Shown: positions 26,046-35,706 of the stretch, piece after piece | Layout of the letters: the number at the start of each line of letters is the position of its first letter | Numbering within the stretch: position 1 is the stretch's first letter | DNA from: Pedobacter nutrimenti | Lineage (GTDB): Bacteria > Bacteroidota > Bacteroidia > Sphingobacteriales > Sphingobacteriaceae | Reading direction: 5' to 3' | DNA length: 64,000 nucleotides | Assembly: GCF_003208655.1 (NCBI RefSeq) | Contig: NZ_QKLU01000009.1 | Location: forward strand, 62,001 to 126,000 | Position numbers and translations under genes: made by a program | Notes under the pieces: generated by a model | Databases searched by the model: none | Told to the model about the DNA's origin: nothing | Seen by the model: only the letters and a program-made list of their open reading frames with translations

Positions 26046-27062
26046 TCACAGTATATTTACCTCACGTTCCAGTTTTAGGCCAAATTTTTGGCAAACGGCA
26101 TTGATGATCTGTTCTGAAAAACTATACACTTCCTGTCCTGTTGCATGTCCAAGATTAACAAGTACAAGTGCTTGATTTTTCCAGGTACCTGTTTGCCCTT
26201 CCGTTTTTCCTTTAAACCCACAACTTTCAATCAGCCATCCTGCCGCAAGTTTTACCTGCCCCTCTCCAGCCGGATAATGCACGATATCCGGAAAAGATTT
26301 ATAAAGCTCATCAAACTGTTGTCTTGGAATTACGGGGTTTTTAAAAAAACTTCCTGCATTACCAATGGTTGAAGGGTCCGGAAGTTTACTCACCCGGATC
26401 TGCGAAACGACTTTAGAAACATCCTGTATGGTAGGCTGGGCAATTTCCCTTTTTGAAAGTTCAGTTTGAATTGCTCCATAAGTCACATTTAGCGCTGCAG
26501 AAGTGTGCAAGCGGAAACATACGGAACTAATGATATATTGTCCCTTGAATTTGCTTTTAAACACACTGTCCCTGTAACCAAATTCACATTCTTCTTTATC
26601 AAAAATTTTCTTGAGCCCCGTTTTTATTTCGAAAGCTGTACAACTGTGAAAAACATCTTTAAGTTCGACACCATAAGCCCCAATATTTTGTATCGGTGAG
26701 GCGCCCACCGTTCCAGGTATCAGACTTAGATTTTCCACACCCGATAATCCGGAGTTTACACAAAATTGTACAAAATCATTCCATACCACCCCTGCACCTG
26801 CAGTAACGAATAGATCATCGCCACGGACTTCGGTTTTTAGCCCGCCTATATTCATTTTAACCACAACTCCCGGAAAGTCTTTAGTAAACAAAACATTACT
26901 CCCTCCTCCCAGAATGAGCAATTCTTTTTCATTTAGAAAACCAGAAGACAACAGTAACTCTAGGTCCGATTCACTAAAAATTTCAACAAAATACCTTGCA
27001 TTTACTGAAATGGCAAAAGTATTGAATGGTCTTAAAGAGATGTTTTCCTGGATAACGGGCAT
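26046..27062 (-). CDS. murB: UDP-N-acetylenolpyruvoylglucosamine reductase
   Basis: Cytosolic FAD enzyme that reduces UDP-GlcNAc enolpyruvate to UDP-MurNAc with NADPH in peptidoglycan synthesis. The 338-residue length and arrangement fit type I MurB (as in E. coli). FAD-binding features are LLILGGGSNVLF near residues 46-57 and PGTVGASPIQNIGAYGVE near 117-134; the catalytic serine is in NAGSFFKNP near 230-238. The gene is divergent from the first TetR gene and has its own -7 box close to the start. Confidence 0.97.
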   Translation of the reverse strand: MPVIQENISLRPFNTFAISVNARYFVEIFSESDLELLLSSGFLNEKELLILGGGSNVLFTKDFPGVVVKMNIGGLKTEVRGDDLFVTAGAGVVWNDFVQFCVNSGLSGVENLSLIPGTVGASPIQNIGAYGVELKDVFHSCTAFEIKTGLKKIFDKEECEFGYRDSVFKSKFKGQYIISSVCFRLHTSAALNVTYGAIQTELSKREIAQPTIQDVSKVVSQIRVSKLPDPSTIGNAGSFFKNPVIPRQQFDELYKSFPDIVHYPAGEGQVKLAAGWLIESCGFKGKTEGQTGTWKNQALVLVNLGHATGQEVYSFSEQIINAVCQKFGLKLEREVNIL

Positions 27063-27084
27063 GCAATTTTTTTTATATATGCTG

Positions 27085-27092
27085 CAAATGTA
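27085..27092 (-). promoter_or_regulatory. Candidate -7 promoter element for murB
   Basis: TACATTTG on the minus strand matches TAnnTTTG and lies 22 nt from the murB ATG. A small palindrome, ACACGTGT, lies just upstream at 27100-27107, in the divergent region shared with the TetR gene. Confidence 0.45.
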
Positions 27093-27211
27093 GTTGTTAA
27101 CACGTGTAATAAATATGTTAAAGTTAATATTTAAAAAAAATGCATAATTTACATCTCAATTTTTCAATTCTGTGCACAGCACAAAAACAGAAACAAGGGG
27201 ATTAATTTAAC

Positions 27212-27826
27212 ATGGATAATCAGGATAAGAAAAGAATTTTAATTATAAACGCCGCCCTAAAAAGATTTGCCCATTATGGCTTGGCCAAAACAACTATGAC
27301 CGAGATCGCGAAAGACATTTCTTTTTCTAAAGCCCTTTTATATTATTATTTCCCTGACAAACTTAGCCTATATGTGAGCGTTATAGAGCACCTGATGCAC
27401 TCTATAAGCAAAGACCTCATTAAGTCTGTAGAAAAAACAGCCAATTCTTCTGAAGGTATTATGATGCTGCTTCAAAAACGACAAGGCTATATCCAGAAGT
27501 ACTATAATCTGATGGAATTTTCAAAAATGATTGGCCCGGAATTACCTGCTGACTTATTTGAGAAATTCAGTAAGGCAAAAGATTTTGAACTTAAAATTAT
27601 CACCTCTCTACTCAATCGCGGAGTAGCCAACGGAGAATTTAACCTGGAAGACACCTCTTATGTTACCGAAATATTTGTTGAGGCCATGGCGGGAATCCAT
27701 TTTAATATTTTAAATAAGGACAGGAAGATTTTCCCTAGTAAAGAACAGTTTAAAGAAATTTTCGTGAAAGAAAAACGATTTGCTGAAATCTTCTTACTAG
27801 GATTAAAGCCAAATAAAGTGTCATAA
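27212..27826 (+). CDS. TetR/AcrR-family regulator (first of a paralogous pair)
   Basis: A 204-residue TetR-family protein. The N-terminal helix-turn-helix is clear: KTTMTEIAKDISFSKALLYYYFPDK, residues 27-51. The C-terminal ligand domain has no recognised specificity. It is clearly a paralogue of the next gene (same HTH frame, the shared LYYYFPDK, and a matching PSKE/PSKK region near the C-terminus). Together they precede an RND efflux operon, so a role as its repressor is likely. The product's ligand is unknown. Confidence 0.92.
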   Translation: MDNQDKKRILIINAALKRFAHYGLAKTTMTEIAKDISFSKALLYYYFPDKLSLYVSVIEHLMHSISKDLIKSVEKTANSSEGIMMLLQKRQGYIQKYYNLMEFSKMIGPELPADLFEKFSKAKDFELKIITSLLNRGVANGEFNLEDTSYVTEIFVEAMAGIHFNILNKDRKIFPSKEQFKEIFVKEKRFAEIFLLGLKPNKVS

Positions 27827-27882
27827 AAAAGTCATTTTAAATCAATTTTACCGTTAATTTTTTATATCCCACAACTGCGCTG

Positions 27883-27890
27883 TACTTTTG
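27883..27890 (+). promoter_or_regulatory. Candidate -7 promoter element for the second TetR gene and efflux operon
   Basis: TACTTTTG matches TAnnTTTG, 38 nt before the second TetR ATG. It lies in the 102-nt space between the two TetR genes, giving the second regulator and the pump a transcript of their own. Confidence 0.45.
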
Positions 27891-27928
27891 ACCTTATTAA
27901 TAAAAAAGTCAGAAAGTAAAAGAGTAGA

Positions 27929-28537
27929 ATGTTAGAGACAGACAAAAAAAGAGAATTGATCATTGAAGGGGCTATTAAGCGCTTTACTCATTTTGGAATT
28001 AATAAAACTACAATGAATGAAATCGCAGATGACCTCTCGGTTTCAAAACCATCGCTTTATTATTACTTCCCAGATAAAAGCAGCCTCATACTTGGCGTTA
28101 TCAATAAGATTTTCGATGACTATTTTGAAATTCTTGGAAAAGAAAAACCTTCTTCCAGTTCTCTTGAAGATACCCTTGCCGGATTTATAGAAGTTAAACA
28201 CCGGTTTTTCCAGAAATATTATATGCTGCACCTTTCTTCGGGCAGCAATGATGCTTCCCTAAATTCCGAACAACTCAGAAACCACGTATTGCAAATGAAA
28301 GCAAAAGACGTGGCTTTCCATTCTGTTATATTTCAGCAGGCAATTGATCGCGGGGAAGTTGAAGTCAGTGACCTGAACAAGATTACAGAACTTTATCTGG
28401 AAAGTCTTGCCGGCATCACTTCTTTATGCGTCATGCATGGCAACAAAGAACTCATGCCCAGCAAAAAAGACATGAAGGTCATGCTGGAAAAACAACTCAA
28501 CCTTTCAAAAATATTTATTAAAGGATTAAAAAAGTAA
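27929..28537 (+). CDS. TetR/AcrR-family regulator (second of a paralogous pair)
   Basis: A 202-residue TetR-family protein with the HTH KTTMNEIADDLSVSKPSLYYYFPDK near residues 27-51, very like the preceding gene. The ligand domain is more diverged. It is followed 19 nt later by the TolC gene, so it is likely the first gene of the efflux operon and an autoregulator. The pair looks like an ancient tandem duplication, because the DNA-binding halves are similar and the ligand halves are not. Confidence 0.92.
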   Translation: MLETDKKRELIIEGAIKRFTHFGINKTTMNEIADDLSVSKPSLYYYFPDKSSLILGVINKIFDDYFEILGKEKPSSSSLEDTLAGFIEVKHRFFQKYYMLHLSSGSNDASLNSEQLRNHVLQMKAKDVAFHSVIFQQAIDRGEVEVSDLNKITELYLESLAGITSLCVMHGNKELMPSKKDMKVMLEKQLNLSKIFIKGLKK

Positions 28538-28556
28538 AAACCTCAAATACGAGAAA

Positions 28557-29900
28557 ATGAACCAGAACCATAAAAGCATAAAATTAATCCCGCTGCTGCT
28601 GCTTGGCCTTTGTTTAAGCAGTTCCCTAAAGGCCCAGCAGGTCCTTACATTGAAAGAAACCTTGAATTACGCCATTCAAAACAGTGTCAAAGTACGCAAA
28701 GCAAAACTCGACATAGATGGTGGAAAATACAAAACACAAGAAGTAAGGGCGCAGGCCTTGCCCCAGATTACAGGTAATGCCGGTTTAACCTATAACCCGA
28801 TTATAGGTCAGTTGGTTGCTAATTTTGGAGGGACCACACAAGCCATTAAATTAGGCCAGAACTGGAATTCAACTGCAGGTATACAACTTTCCCAACAACT
28901 GTTCAATCAACAGGTTTTTACCGGATTACAGGCGGCAAAATCCAGTGAAGAATATTACAACCTCACTGCTCAATTGACAGAAGAACAAATCATTGAGCTG
29001 GTTGCCAACAACTATTATCAGGTTTTGGTCAATAGGCAACAGTTAAATGTGGTAGACAACAACATCAAAAATGTAAAGGTTACTGAAAAAGTCATATCTA
29101 ATCAATATGAAAATGGCTTGGCAAAAAAAATTGATGTAGACCGGATTAAAGTAAAACTTACCAATTTATTGACCCAACGCGAGCAAACTTCCAATGCAAT
29201 AACCCAGTTGGAAAACCAATTGAAATTTGCAATGGGTATGCCCGTAAGCACGCAGATTACCTTACCTAAAACGGAACTTACCGAAGTCACCAGCTTACCG
29301 CAGTTTACAGATTCCCTTTCTCTGGACAACAGAACGGAAATCAAATTGTTAAATAGCCAGGATAAACTTTTATCGCTCCAACGTAAAGCTTATGTAGCAG
29401 AATACTATCCAAGCTTAGCGTTAACTGGTAACTATACCTATTCAAGCCAGAGTGGTGGATTTGACTTCTTAAGCTCCAATGCCGCCGCTATAGGTTATGG
29501 CGCATCGGCCGTAGGTCTGACCTTAAAAGTACCAATCTTTAACGGCTTCTTAACCCGCTCAAAAATCCGTCAGGCGGACATTGACATCAGAAAAGCCAAA
29601 GAAGATAGAAGAGAATCTATAAATTCATTGAATATGGCCTATGAAAATGCCAAAATTCAATTAAGAAACAGCTTAACAACGATCATCTCCCAAAAGCAAA
29701 ACGCAGAACTGGCAGATGAAATTTATAAAAGCACTCAAAACAATTACAACAATGGTTTGGCAACCTTAACTGATCTTCTGGATACTGAAACCGCATTAAC
29801 TGAGGCACAGAACAGTTATACACAAGCATTGCTGAATTATAAAATCGCCGAAATACAACTTATAAAATCAAACGGAAATATAAAATCACTATTAAAATGA
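28557..29900 (+). CDS. TolC-family outer-membrane efflux protein
   Basis: Outer-membrane channel of a tripartite RND pump, 447 residues, with a signal peptide ending at LKAQQ near residue 27. Two OEP repeats are visible, with long coiled-coil helices (alternating Q/K/E-rich segments) and the repeat-end sequence NNYNNGLATLTDLLDTETALTEAQ near 395-420. It overlaps the adaptor gene start by 4 nt (ATGA), supporting coupled translation. Confidence 0.95.
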   Translation: MNQNHKSIKLIPLLLLGLCLSSSLKAQQVLTLKETLNYAIQNSVKVRKAKLDIDGGKYKTQEVRAQALPQITGNAGLTYNPIIGQLVANFGGTTQAIKLGQNWNSTAGIQLSQQLFNQQVFTGLQAAKSSEEYYNLTAQLTEEQIIELVANNYYQVLVNRQQLNVVDNNIKNVKVTEKVISNQYENGLAKKIDVDRIKVKLTNLLTQREQTSNAITQLENQLKFAMGMPVSTQITLPKTELTEVTSLPQFTDSLSLDNRTEIKLLNSQDKLLSLQRKAYVAEYYPSLALTGNYTYSSQSGGFDFLSSNAAAIGYGASAVGLTLKVPIFNGFLTRSKIRQADIDIRKAKEDRRESINSLNMAYENAKIQLRNSLTTIISQKQNAELADEIYKSTQNNYNNGLATLTDLLDTETALTEAQNSYTQALLNYKIAEIQLIKSNGNIKSLLK

Positions 29901-30958
29901 AAAGAGGAATTATTGTAGCTATCGTTATCATACTTGCTATTGCGGGAATAGCTTTTGTACTCAACAGCAATAAAAAGAAGAATGAAGCCGTAACTTCTTT
30001 TATTGCCCAGGGCAGTGGTGCCGTCAGTGTTCGTGTTGCAACGATAAAAAAAGACACTGTAAACCTTGATTTTACTGCAAACGGAAATTTTATTCCTGTT
30101 GCAGAACTCAACCTGCTGAATGAAAACTCCGGACGTGTGAGCAAAATTTATGTAAAAGAAGGCGATCACGTCAGCAAAGGCCAGGTCCTTGCCCGCATCG
30201 ATGCAGAAATTCTCAATACCGACAAAGAAACTGCCGAAGCTACGCTTCAAAATGCATTAAGGGACGAAGCCAGATACAGCAGCTCATTTAAAACCGGAGG
30301 TGTTACCCAGCAGCAATTGGACCAGGCAAAACTCGCCGTAGAAAATGCAAAACTAAGGTTACAAGCTTCCCAGCGTAAGGTTAGTGATGCCAATATTAAA
30401 TCCCCAATCAATGGTGTGGTGAACAAAAAATACATAGAGGTTGGGGCCTTTGTAAACGCCCAGGGCACTCAATTGTTTGAGCTGGTTGATGTAAGTAAAC
30501 TGAAATTGAAAGTAAATGCAAATGAAAGTCAGGTAGCCAACCTGAAACTTGGAAATACGGTTCAGATTAAGTCCAATGTTTTTCCTACAGATACCTTCAT
30601 TGGAAAAATCACATTCATCGCCTCTAAAGCAGATAACGCGTTAAACTTTCCTGTAGAAATCCTTGTGGAAAACAATAAGGCTAATACCATAAAAGCAGGG
30701 ATGTATGGAACAGCCGTTTTTCAATTTCCTAAACAGGCGCCAGCCATTACCATTCCCAGAACTGCTTTTGTGGGCAGTGTAAGCAGCAATCAGATTTTTG
30801 TTCTCGAAGATGGTAAAGCCAAACTTCGTCATGTAATTGCCGGCAGAATATTGGGTGATAGCGTAGAAATTCTGGACGGTCTGAAAGAAGGAGAAATTGC
30901 AATTATAAGCGGACAAATCAACCTCACAGATGGCACACCTGTAACCACTGTAAAATAA
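29897..30958 (+). CDS. RND efflux periplasmic adaptor (membrane fusion protein)
   Basis: A 353-residue adaptor, with an N-terminal membrane anchor (residues 5-20), a biotinyl/lipoyl-like domain (GRVSKIYVKEGDHVSKGQVLARID, near 75-100), a hairpin and the second lipoyl half (ANIKSPINGVVNKKYIEVGAFV), then a beta-barrel and membrane-proximal domain (PRTAFVGSV... VEILDGLKEGEIAIISG). It links the TolC channel to the permease. The start overlaps the TolC stop by 4 nt and the permease follows 7 nt after its stop. Confidence 0.95.
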   Translation: MKRGIIVAIVIILAIAGIAFVLNSNKKKNEAVTSFIAQGSGAVSVRVATIKKDTVNLDFTANGNFIPVAELNLLNENSGRVSKIYVKEGDHVSKGQVLARIDAEILNTDKETAEATLQNALRDEARYSSSFKTGGVTQQQLDQAKLAVENAKLRLQASQRKVSDANIKSPINGVVNKKYIEVGAFVNAQGTQLFELVDVSKLKLKVNANESQVANLKLGNTVQIKSNVFPTDTFIGKITFIASKADNALNFPVEILVENNKANTIKAGMYGTAVFQFPKQAPAITIPRTAFVGSVSSNQIFVLEDGKAKLRHVIAGRILGDSVEILDGLKEGEIAIISGQINLTDGTPVTTVK

Positions 30959-30965
30959 GATAAAA

Positions 30966-33900
30966 ATGAAGATTACAGAAATTTCCATAAAGCGTCCAAC
31001 CCTTGTTATTGTGGTTTTTACCGCATTAACACTCATGGGCTTACTGAGCTACTTTTCGTTGGGATATGAGTTATTGCCTAAGTTTTCCAACAACACCATA
31101 TCCATCTCTACTATATATCCAGGGGCCTCTCCAAATGAGGTAGAAAATACGGTAACCAAAAAAATTGAGGACGCGGTTTCTTCTTTGGAGAACATCAAAA
31201 AACTAAACGCAGTCTCTTTTGAAGGACTTTCCACAGTTACCATTACCCTTACAGATAAAGCAAATATTGATTTGTCTTTAAATGATGCGCAGCGTAAAGT
31301 AAATGCCATCCTGGCAAATTTACCTACGGATGTAAAACCACCTTCCTTAAATAAGTTCTCTCTTGACGACTTACCCGTAATCACCATGTCTGCCTCTGCC
31401 AGTATGGATGATGCCACATTTTATGACCTGATGGACAAACGGATTGCTCCAATCCTCTCCCGGGTAAATGGCGTTGCCCAGGTGAATCTTATTGGCGGTC
31501 AGGAACGAGAAATTCAAGTCGGTCTTGATGCAGATAAAATCCAGGGATACGGATTATCTGTTCCCCAGATTCAGCAGGCGATCCTAACTTCAAATCTTGA
31601 CTTTCCTACCGGAAGCGTGAAAACAAACAAACAGGAAATCCTGATCCGTTTATCCGGTAAATACAGAAATGTTGAAGAACTGAGAAATCTTGTTGTGGCA
31701 ACCAGCAAAAGTGGTGCACAGGTTAGGCTGAAGGACGTTGGTGATGTACAGGATTCCCAAAAAGATGCAAAAAAAATAGCCCGTATTGACAGGAAGGGCG
31801 CTATTGCCGTGCAAATCATTAAACAAACTGACGCCAATGCGGTAGAAGTGAGTAAACAGATGCATAAAGTTATCGAGACACTTCAGAAGGATTACCAGCC
31901 AAATAACCTCAAAATAAAAATTGTCAACGACAGCTCTATTTTCACCTTAGAATCTGCTGATGCGGTAATCCACGATTTGATCCTTGCGATTATCCTGGTG
32001 GCCTTTGTCATGTTGTTCTTCCTGCACAGTTTACGTAATGCCGCTATTGTAATGGTGTCTATTCCGGCTTCACTGATTGCCACCTTTATTGGCATAAGTC
32101 TGTTTGGCTATACCCTGAACCTGATGTCTTTATTGGGCCTTTCCCTTGTGGTTGGGATCCTGGTGGATGATGCCATCGTGGTTTTGGAAAACATCTACAG
32201 GCATATGGAAATGGGTAAAAACAAGGTTCGTGCAGCATTTGATGCCACAAAAGAAATTGGTTTTACTGTTGTTTCCATCACTTTTGTTATTGTGGTCGTG
32301 TTCTTTCCAATCACAGTAAGTACCGGACTGGTATCTAACATTCTACGCCAATTCTGCGTGGTGGTTATCATTGCAACCCTACTATCCCTTGTTGCATCAT
32401 TTACCATTGTACCTTTATTGTCTTCCAGGTTTGGTAAACTCGAAAAAATAGAAGGTAAAAATATCTTCGGGCGTTTTATCCTATGGTTTGAAAAACAACT
32501 GCACACCTTTACCAACTGGATTACCGGTATTTTGACCTGGACTCTAAAACATAAAGCAATAACCATTGGAGGCGTTTTCTTACTACTTATTAGTTCTTGT
32601 GGATTAACCAAATATGGTTTTATTGGGACAGAGTTTTTCCCTAAAAGCGATAAAGGGGAGTTCCTGGTCCAGATTGAACTGCCAAAAGATGCTTCCCTGG
32701 AAGCGACCAATCAGATTACTCAAAAAGCAGAGGCATTTTTATCAAAAAAACCTGAAATCGTGCAGACCATCACTACGGTTGGACAAGCTTCAGGGGATTT
32801 TGGAGGAACGCAGGCAACAGCCTATAAATCAGAGATTGACGTCATGCTTGTAGACCGTTCAAAACGTAAAGATCCATCCAATATCTTTGCGACTAAGCTG
32901 AGCAGGGAGCTTTCGCATTACCTGGTTGGGGCAAAAGTAAAAACGGTTCCGATCAGTATTTTGGGTATTGCCGAGAATGCACCGATTCAACTTGTGGTAA
33001 TGGGTCCGGACCTGGAAAGTGCCATGAAATATGCAGAGGGCGCTAAAAGTGTGCTTGCCGGAATTAAAGGATCTGCGGAGTTAAAATTATCGGTTGAGAA
33101 AGGAAGCCCGGAAATCAACGTTCAGGTAGACCGGGATAAGATGTCCGCTTTGGGCCTTACCCTTCAAACGGTAGGTACCACCATGCAAACGGCTTTCAGC
33201 GGAAATACAGATGGTAAATTCCGTCAGGGGGAATATGAGTATGATATTAATATCCGTTATCAGACTTTCAACCGTAAGAATATAGATGATGTCCGGAACC
33301 TGATCTTTATCAATAATGCCGGAGAACAAATTAAACTCTCGCAGTTTGCAGACATTAAAGAAGGTTCAGGGCCAAGTCAATTGGAGCGAAGAGACAAAAG
33401 TACTTCTGTGACCGTACAAGCCCAATCTATTGGACGGCCAACCGGTACCATTGTTTCCGACTTTAGAAACAAGCTGGATGAACTTGAAAAGAACGGAAAA
33501 CTTAAAAAACCAACCGGCGTAAGTTATAAATGGGGCGGGGACGAAGAAAATCAGGGTGAAGGTTTCGGAACCCTGGGTATTGCCTTACTGGCTTCCATTA
33601 TTTTGGTTTACCTGATTATGGTGGCCTTATATGATAGCTTCATTTATCCACTAGTGGTTATGTTTTCTATCCCGCTTTCTGTCATCGGAGCTCTGCTTGC
33701 GCTCGCGCTTGCCAACCAGTCCCTGGGTATCTTTACGATATTGGGTCTGATCATGCTCATTGGTTTGGTGGCTAAAAATGCGATCATCCTGGTTGACTTT
33801 ACCAACCAGATGAAGGCAGAAGGAAAAACCACTCATGAAGCGTTGATTCTGGCCAACCATGCACGTTTACGTCCAATTTTGATGACCACCATCGCCATGG

Positions 33901-34151
33901 TGATCGGTATGCTTCCAATCGCATTGGCGAGTGGTGCCGGAGCAGAATGGAAAAATGGTCTGGCCTGGGTAATTATCGGAGGTCTAACTAGTTCCCTGTT
34001 CCTTACACTGATTGTTGTTCCGGTCATGTACCAGGTATTTGACAACATCCTGGAACGTTTAGGTTTCAACAAAAAAGGAAAAACCATTGAGGAACTCATG
34101 GTCGAACCATACACTCATAAAGATGTAAAAGAATACGACCTGGACCATTAA
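30966..34151 (+). CDS. HAE1-type RND multidrug efflux permease
   Basis: A 1061-residue inner-membrane RND transporter with the internal two-fold repeat (two six-TM halves, two periplasmic loops). TM4 carries GILVDDAIVVLENIYRHME, with the Asp-Asp pair near residue 400 of drug exporters, unlike the DFGxxxDG of the metal pump at the start of the window. The start ISIKRPTLVIVVF and the second-half motif GLVAKNAIILVDFTNQM are typical. Substrate not predictable. It ends at a strong terminator shared with lpd. Confidence 0.96.
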   Translation: MKITEISIKRPTLVIVVFTALTLMGLLSYFSLGYELLPKFSNNTISISTIYPGASPNEVENTVTKKIEDAVSSLENIKKLNAVSFEGLSTVTITLTDKANIDLSLNDAQRKVNAILANLPTDVKPPSLNKFSLDDLPVITMSASASMDDATFYDLMDKRIAPILSRVNGVAQVNLIGGQEREIQVGLDADKIQGYGLSVPQIQQAILTSNLDFPTGSVKTNKQEILIRLSGKYRNVEELRNLVVATSKSGAQVRLKDVGDVQDSQKDAKKIARIDRKGAIAVQIIKQTDANAVEVSKQMHKVIETLQKDYQPNNLKIKIVNDSSIFTLESADAVIHDLILAIILVAFVMLFFLHSLRNAAIVMVSIPASLIATFIGISLFGYTLNLMSLLGLSLVVGILVDDAIVVLENIYRHMEMGKNKVRAAFDATKEIGFTVVSITFVIVVVFFPITVSTGLVSNILRQFCVVVIIATLLSLVASFTIVPLLSSRFGKLEKIEGKNIFGRFILWFEKQLHTFTNWITGILTWTLKHKAITIGGVFLLLISSCGLTKYGFIGTEFFPKSDKGEFLVQIELPKDASLEATNQITQKAEAFLSKKPEIVQTITTVGQASGDFGGTQATAYKSEIDVMLVDRSKRKDPSNIFATKLSRELSHYLVGAKVKTVPISILGIAENAPIQLVVMGPDLESAMKYAEGAKSVLAGIKGSAELKLSVEKGSPEINVQVDRDKMSALGLTLQTVGTTMQTAFSGNTDGKFRQGEYEYDINIRYQTFNRKNIDDVRNLIFINNAGEQIKLSQFADIKEGSGPSQLERRDKSTSVTVQAQSIGRPTGTIVSDFRNKLDELEKNGKLKKPTGVSYKWGGDEENQGEGFGTLGIALLASIILVYLIMVALYDSFIYPLVVMFSIPLSVIGALLALALANQSLGIFTILGLIMLIGLVAKNAIILVDFTNQMKAEGKTTHEALILANHARLRPILMTTIAMVIGMLPIALASGAGAEWKNGLAWVIIGGLTSSLFLTLIVVPVMYQVFDNILERLGFNKKGKTIEELMVEPYTHKDVKEYDLDH

Positions 34152-34162
34152 CATCCAGGTTC

Positions 34163-34210
34163 AATAAAAAAGAAGCCCCCGGAAAAATTTCCGGGGGCTT
34201 CTTTTTTATT
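34163..34210. terminator. Bidirectional terminator between the RND operon and lpd
   Basis: A 48-nt inverted repeat with a 2-nt centre: A-rich arm, stem GAAGCCCCCGGAAA / TTTCCGGGGGCTTC, T-rich arm. It lies between the convergent ends at 34151 and 34227. Confidence 0.92.
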
Positions 34211-34226
34211 ATAATTTATAAAGAAA

Positions 34227-35633
34227 TTACATGTGAATGGCCCTATTATCGGTAGCGGCCATCGCTGCTTCCTTAATGGCTTCTGTATAGGTTGGATGGG
34301 CATGACAAATTCTCGCAATATCCTCAGCCGAGGCACGGAATTCCATTGCCACCACAGCCTCAGCAATCATATCTGCTGCACGTGGACCAATCATGTGCAC
34401 CCCAAGAATTTCATCGGTTTTAGCATCGGCCAGTACTTTGACAAAACCATCTGTATCCATGCTGGCTTTTGCACGTCCGCTGGCTTTAAAAGGAAAAGAA
34501 CCCGCTTTATAGGCTACACCCTTCTCTTTCAACTGTTCTTCCGTATAACCCACCGATGCCACTTCCGGCCAGGTATAGACCACACCCGGAATCAGGTTAT
34601 AATTGATATGTGGCTTCTGTCCTGCCAAACGCTCGGCAACATAAACACCCTCGTCTTCCGCTTTATGTGCAAGCATAGCACCTTTGATGACATCTCCAAT
34701 TGCATACACACCTGGTACAGCCGTTTCCAGATGTTCATTTACCGGAATTTTATTTCCTCTTTCTTCGGTTTTAATTCCGATGTTCTCCAGCCCCAGTCCG
34801 TCGGTATAAGCCACACGGCCAACAGCCACAATGCAATAATCTGCGTCCAGTTTTACCTGCTCGCCTTTTGCATTGTCAGCAGTTACGGTTACGGTTTTCC
34901 CTTTTACACTTGCCCCGGTTACTTTATGGCTCATGTAAAACTCCATGCCCAAAGATTTTTTCAATACACGCTGTAATTCCTTACCCAATCCTGCATCCAT
35001 AGTACCGATAATAGAGGGCATGAATTCTACTACAGAAACCTTCGTTCCCAGGCGTGCATAAACCGATCCCAATTCCAGGCCGATCACGCCACCACCAATC
35101 ACCACCATTGTTTTTGGAACCTCGGTAATATTTAAGGCTTCCGTTGAGGTAATGATTCTTTTTTTATCAATAGGAAGAAATGGAAGTGCTGTAGGCTTGG
35201 AACCTGACGCAATGATCACATTCTTTGCAGTAATCTGTTCTGAGGAACCATCTGCTTTGGTTATTTTAATCGTATTTTTATCGACAAAAGAACCTACTCC
35301 TTCGAAAGAATCAATTTTATTCTTTTTGAAAAGATAGGTTATTCCCGCCGTATTTTGTGCAACAACATCATTTTTGCGCGCAATCATCTGCGGCATATTC
35401 ACTTTTAAATCTTTAAGATCTATACCGTGGGTACCAAAAGTATGTGCTGCATTATGAAAATGTTCTGAAGAATCCAGTAAGGCTTTTGAAGGAATGCAGC
35501 CTACATTAAGGCAGGTTCCACCAAAAGTTTTGTATTTTTCTATAACTGCGGTTTTCATACCCAGCTGGGCACATCTGATGGCGCCTACATAACCGCCGGG
35601 ACCAGAACCTATAACAACTACATCGTATTGCAT
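34227..35633 (-). CDS. lpd: Dihydrolipoyl dehydrogenase (E3)
   Basis: FAD-dependent disulfide oxidoreductase, 468 residues, which reoxidises the lipoyl arm of 2-oxoacid dehydrogenases and of the glycine cleavage H protein. FAD motif GSGPGGYVGA near 9-18; redox disulfide Cys41/Cys46 in GGTCLNVGCIPSKALL; NAD motif GGGVIGLELGSVYARLG near 183-199; C-terminal active-site HAHPTYTEA with His and Glu. It could serve sucAB and gcvP, both in this window. The -7 box TAACTTTG precedes it. Confidence 0.97.
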   Translation of the reverse strand: MQYDVVVIGSGPGGYVGAIRCAQLGMKTAVIEKYKTFGGTCLNVGCIPSKALLDSSEHFHNAAHTFGTHGIDLKDLKVNMPQMIARKNDVVAQNTAGITYLFKKNKIDSFEGVGSFVDKNTIKITKADGSSEQITAKNVIIASGSKPTALPFLPIDKKRIITSTEALNITEVPKTMVVIGGGVIGLELGSVYARLGTKVSVVEFMPSIIGTMDAGLGKELQRVLKKSLGMEFYMSHKVTGASVKGKTVTVTADNAKGEQVKLDADYCIVAVGRVAYTDGLGLENIGIKTEERGNKIPVNEHLETAVPGVYAIGDVIKGAMLAHKAEDEGVYVAERLAGQKPHINYNLIPGVVYTWPEVASVGYTEEQLKEKGVAYKAGSFPFKASGRAKASMDTDGFVKVLADAKTDEILGVHMIGPRAADMIAEAVVAMEFRASAEDIARICHAHPTYTEAIKEAAMAATDNRAIHM

Positions 35634-35657
35634 ATATTAAAAGTTTTTTATGTTAAG

Positions 35658-35665
35658 CAAAGTTA
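35658..35665 (-). promoter_or_regulatory. Candidate -7 promoter element for lpd
   Basis: TAACTTTG on the minus strand matches TAnnTTTG, 24 nt upstream of the lpd ATG. The -33 box is not evident. Confidence 0.42.
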
Positions 35666-35706
35666 ATCATTCGATTATAAATCCAGCATAGGCTATGGCT
35701 TATTCT

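Noticed and set aside
34233..34976. 247-codon plus-strand open frame opposite lpd
   Set aside because: Antisense shadow of lpd; low-complexity His/Cys-rich translation with no family, while the minus strand is a complete E3 enzyme.
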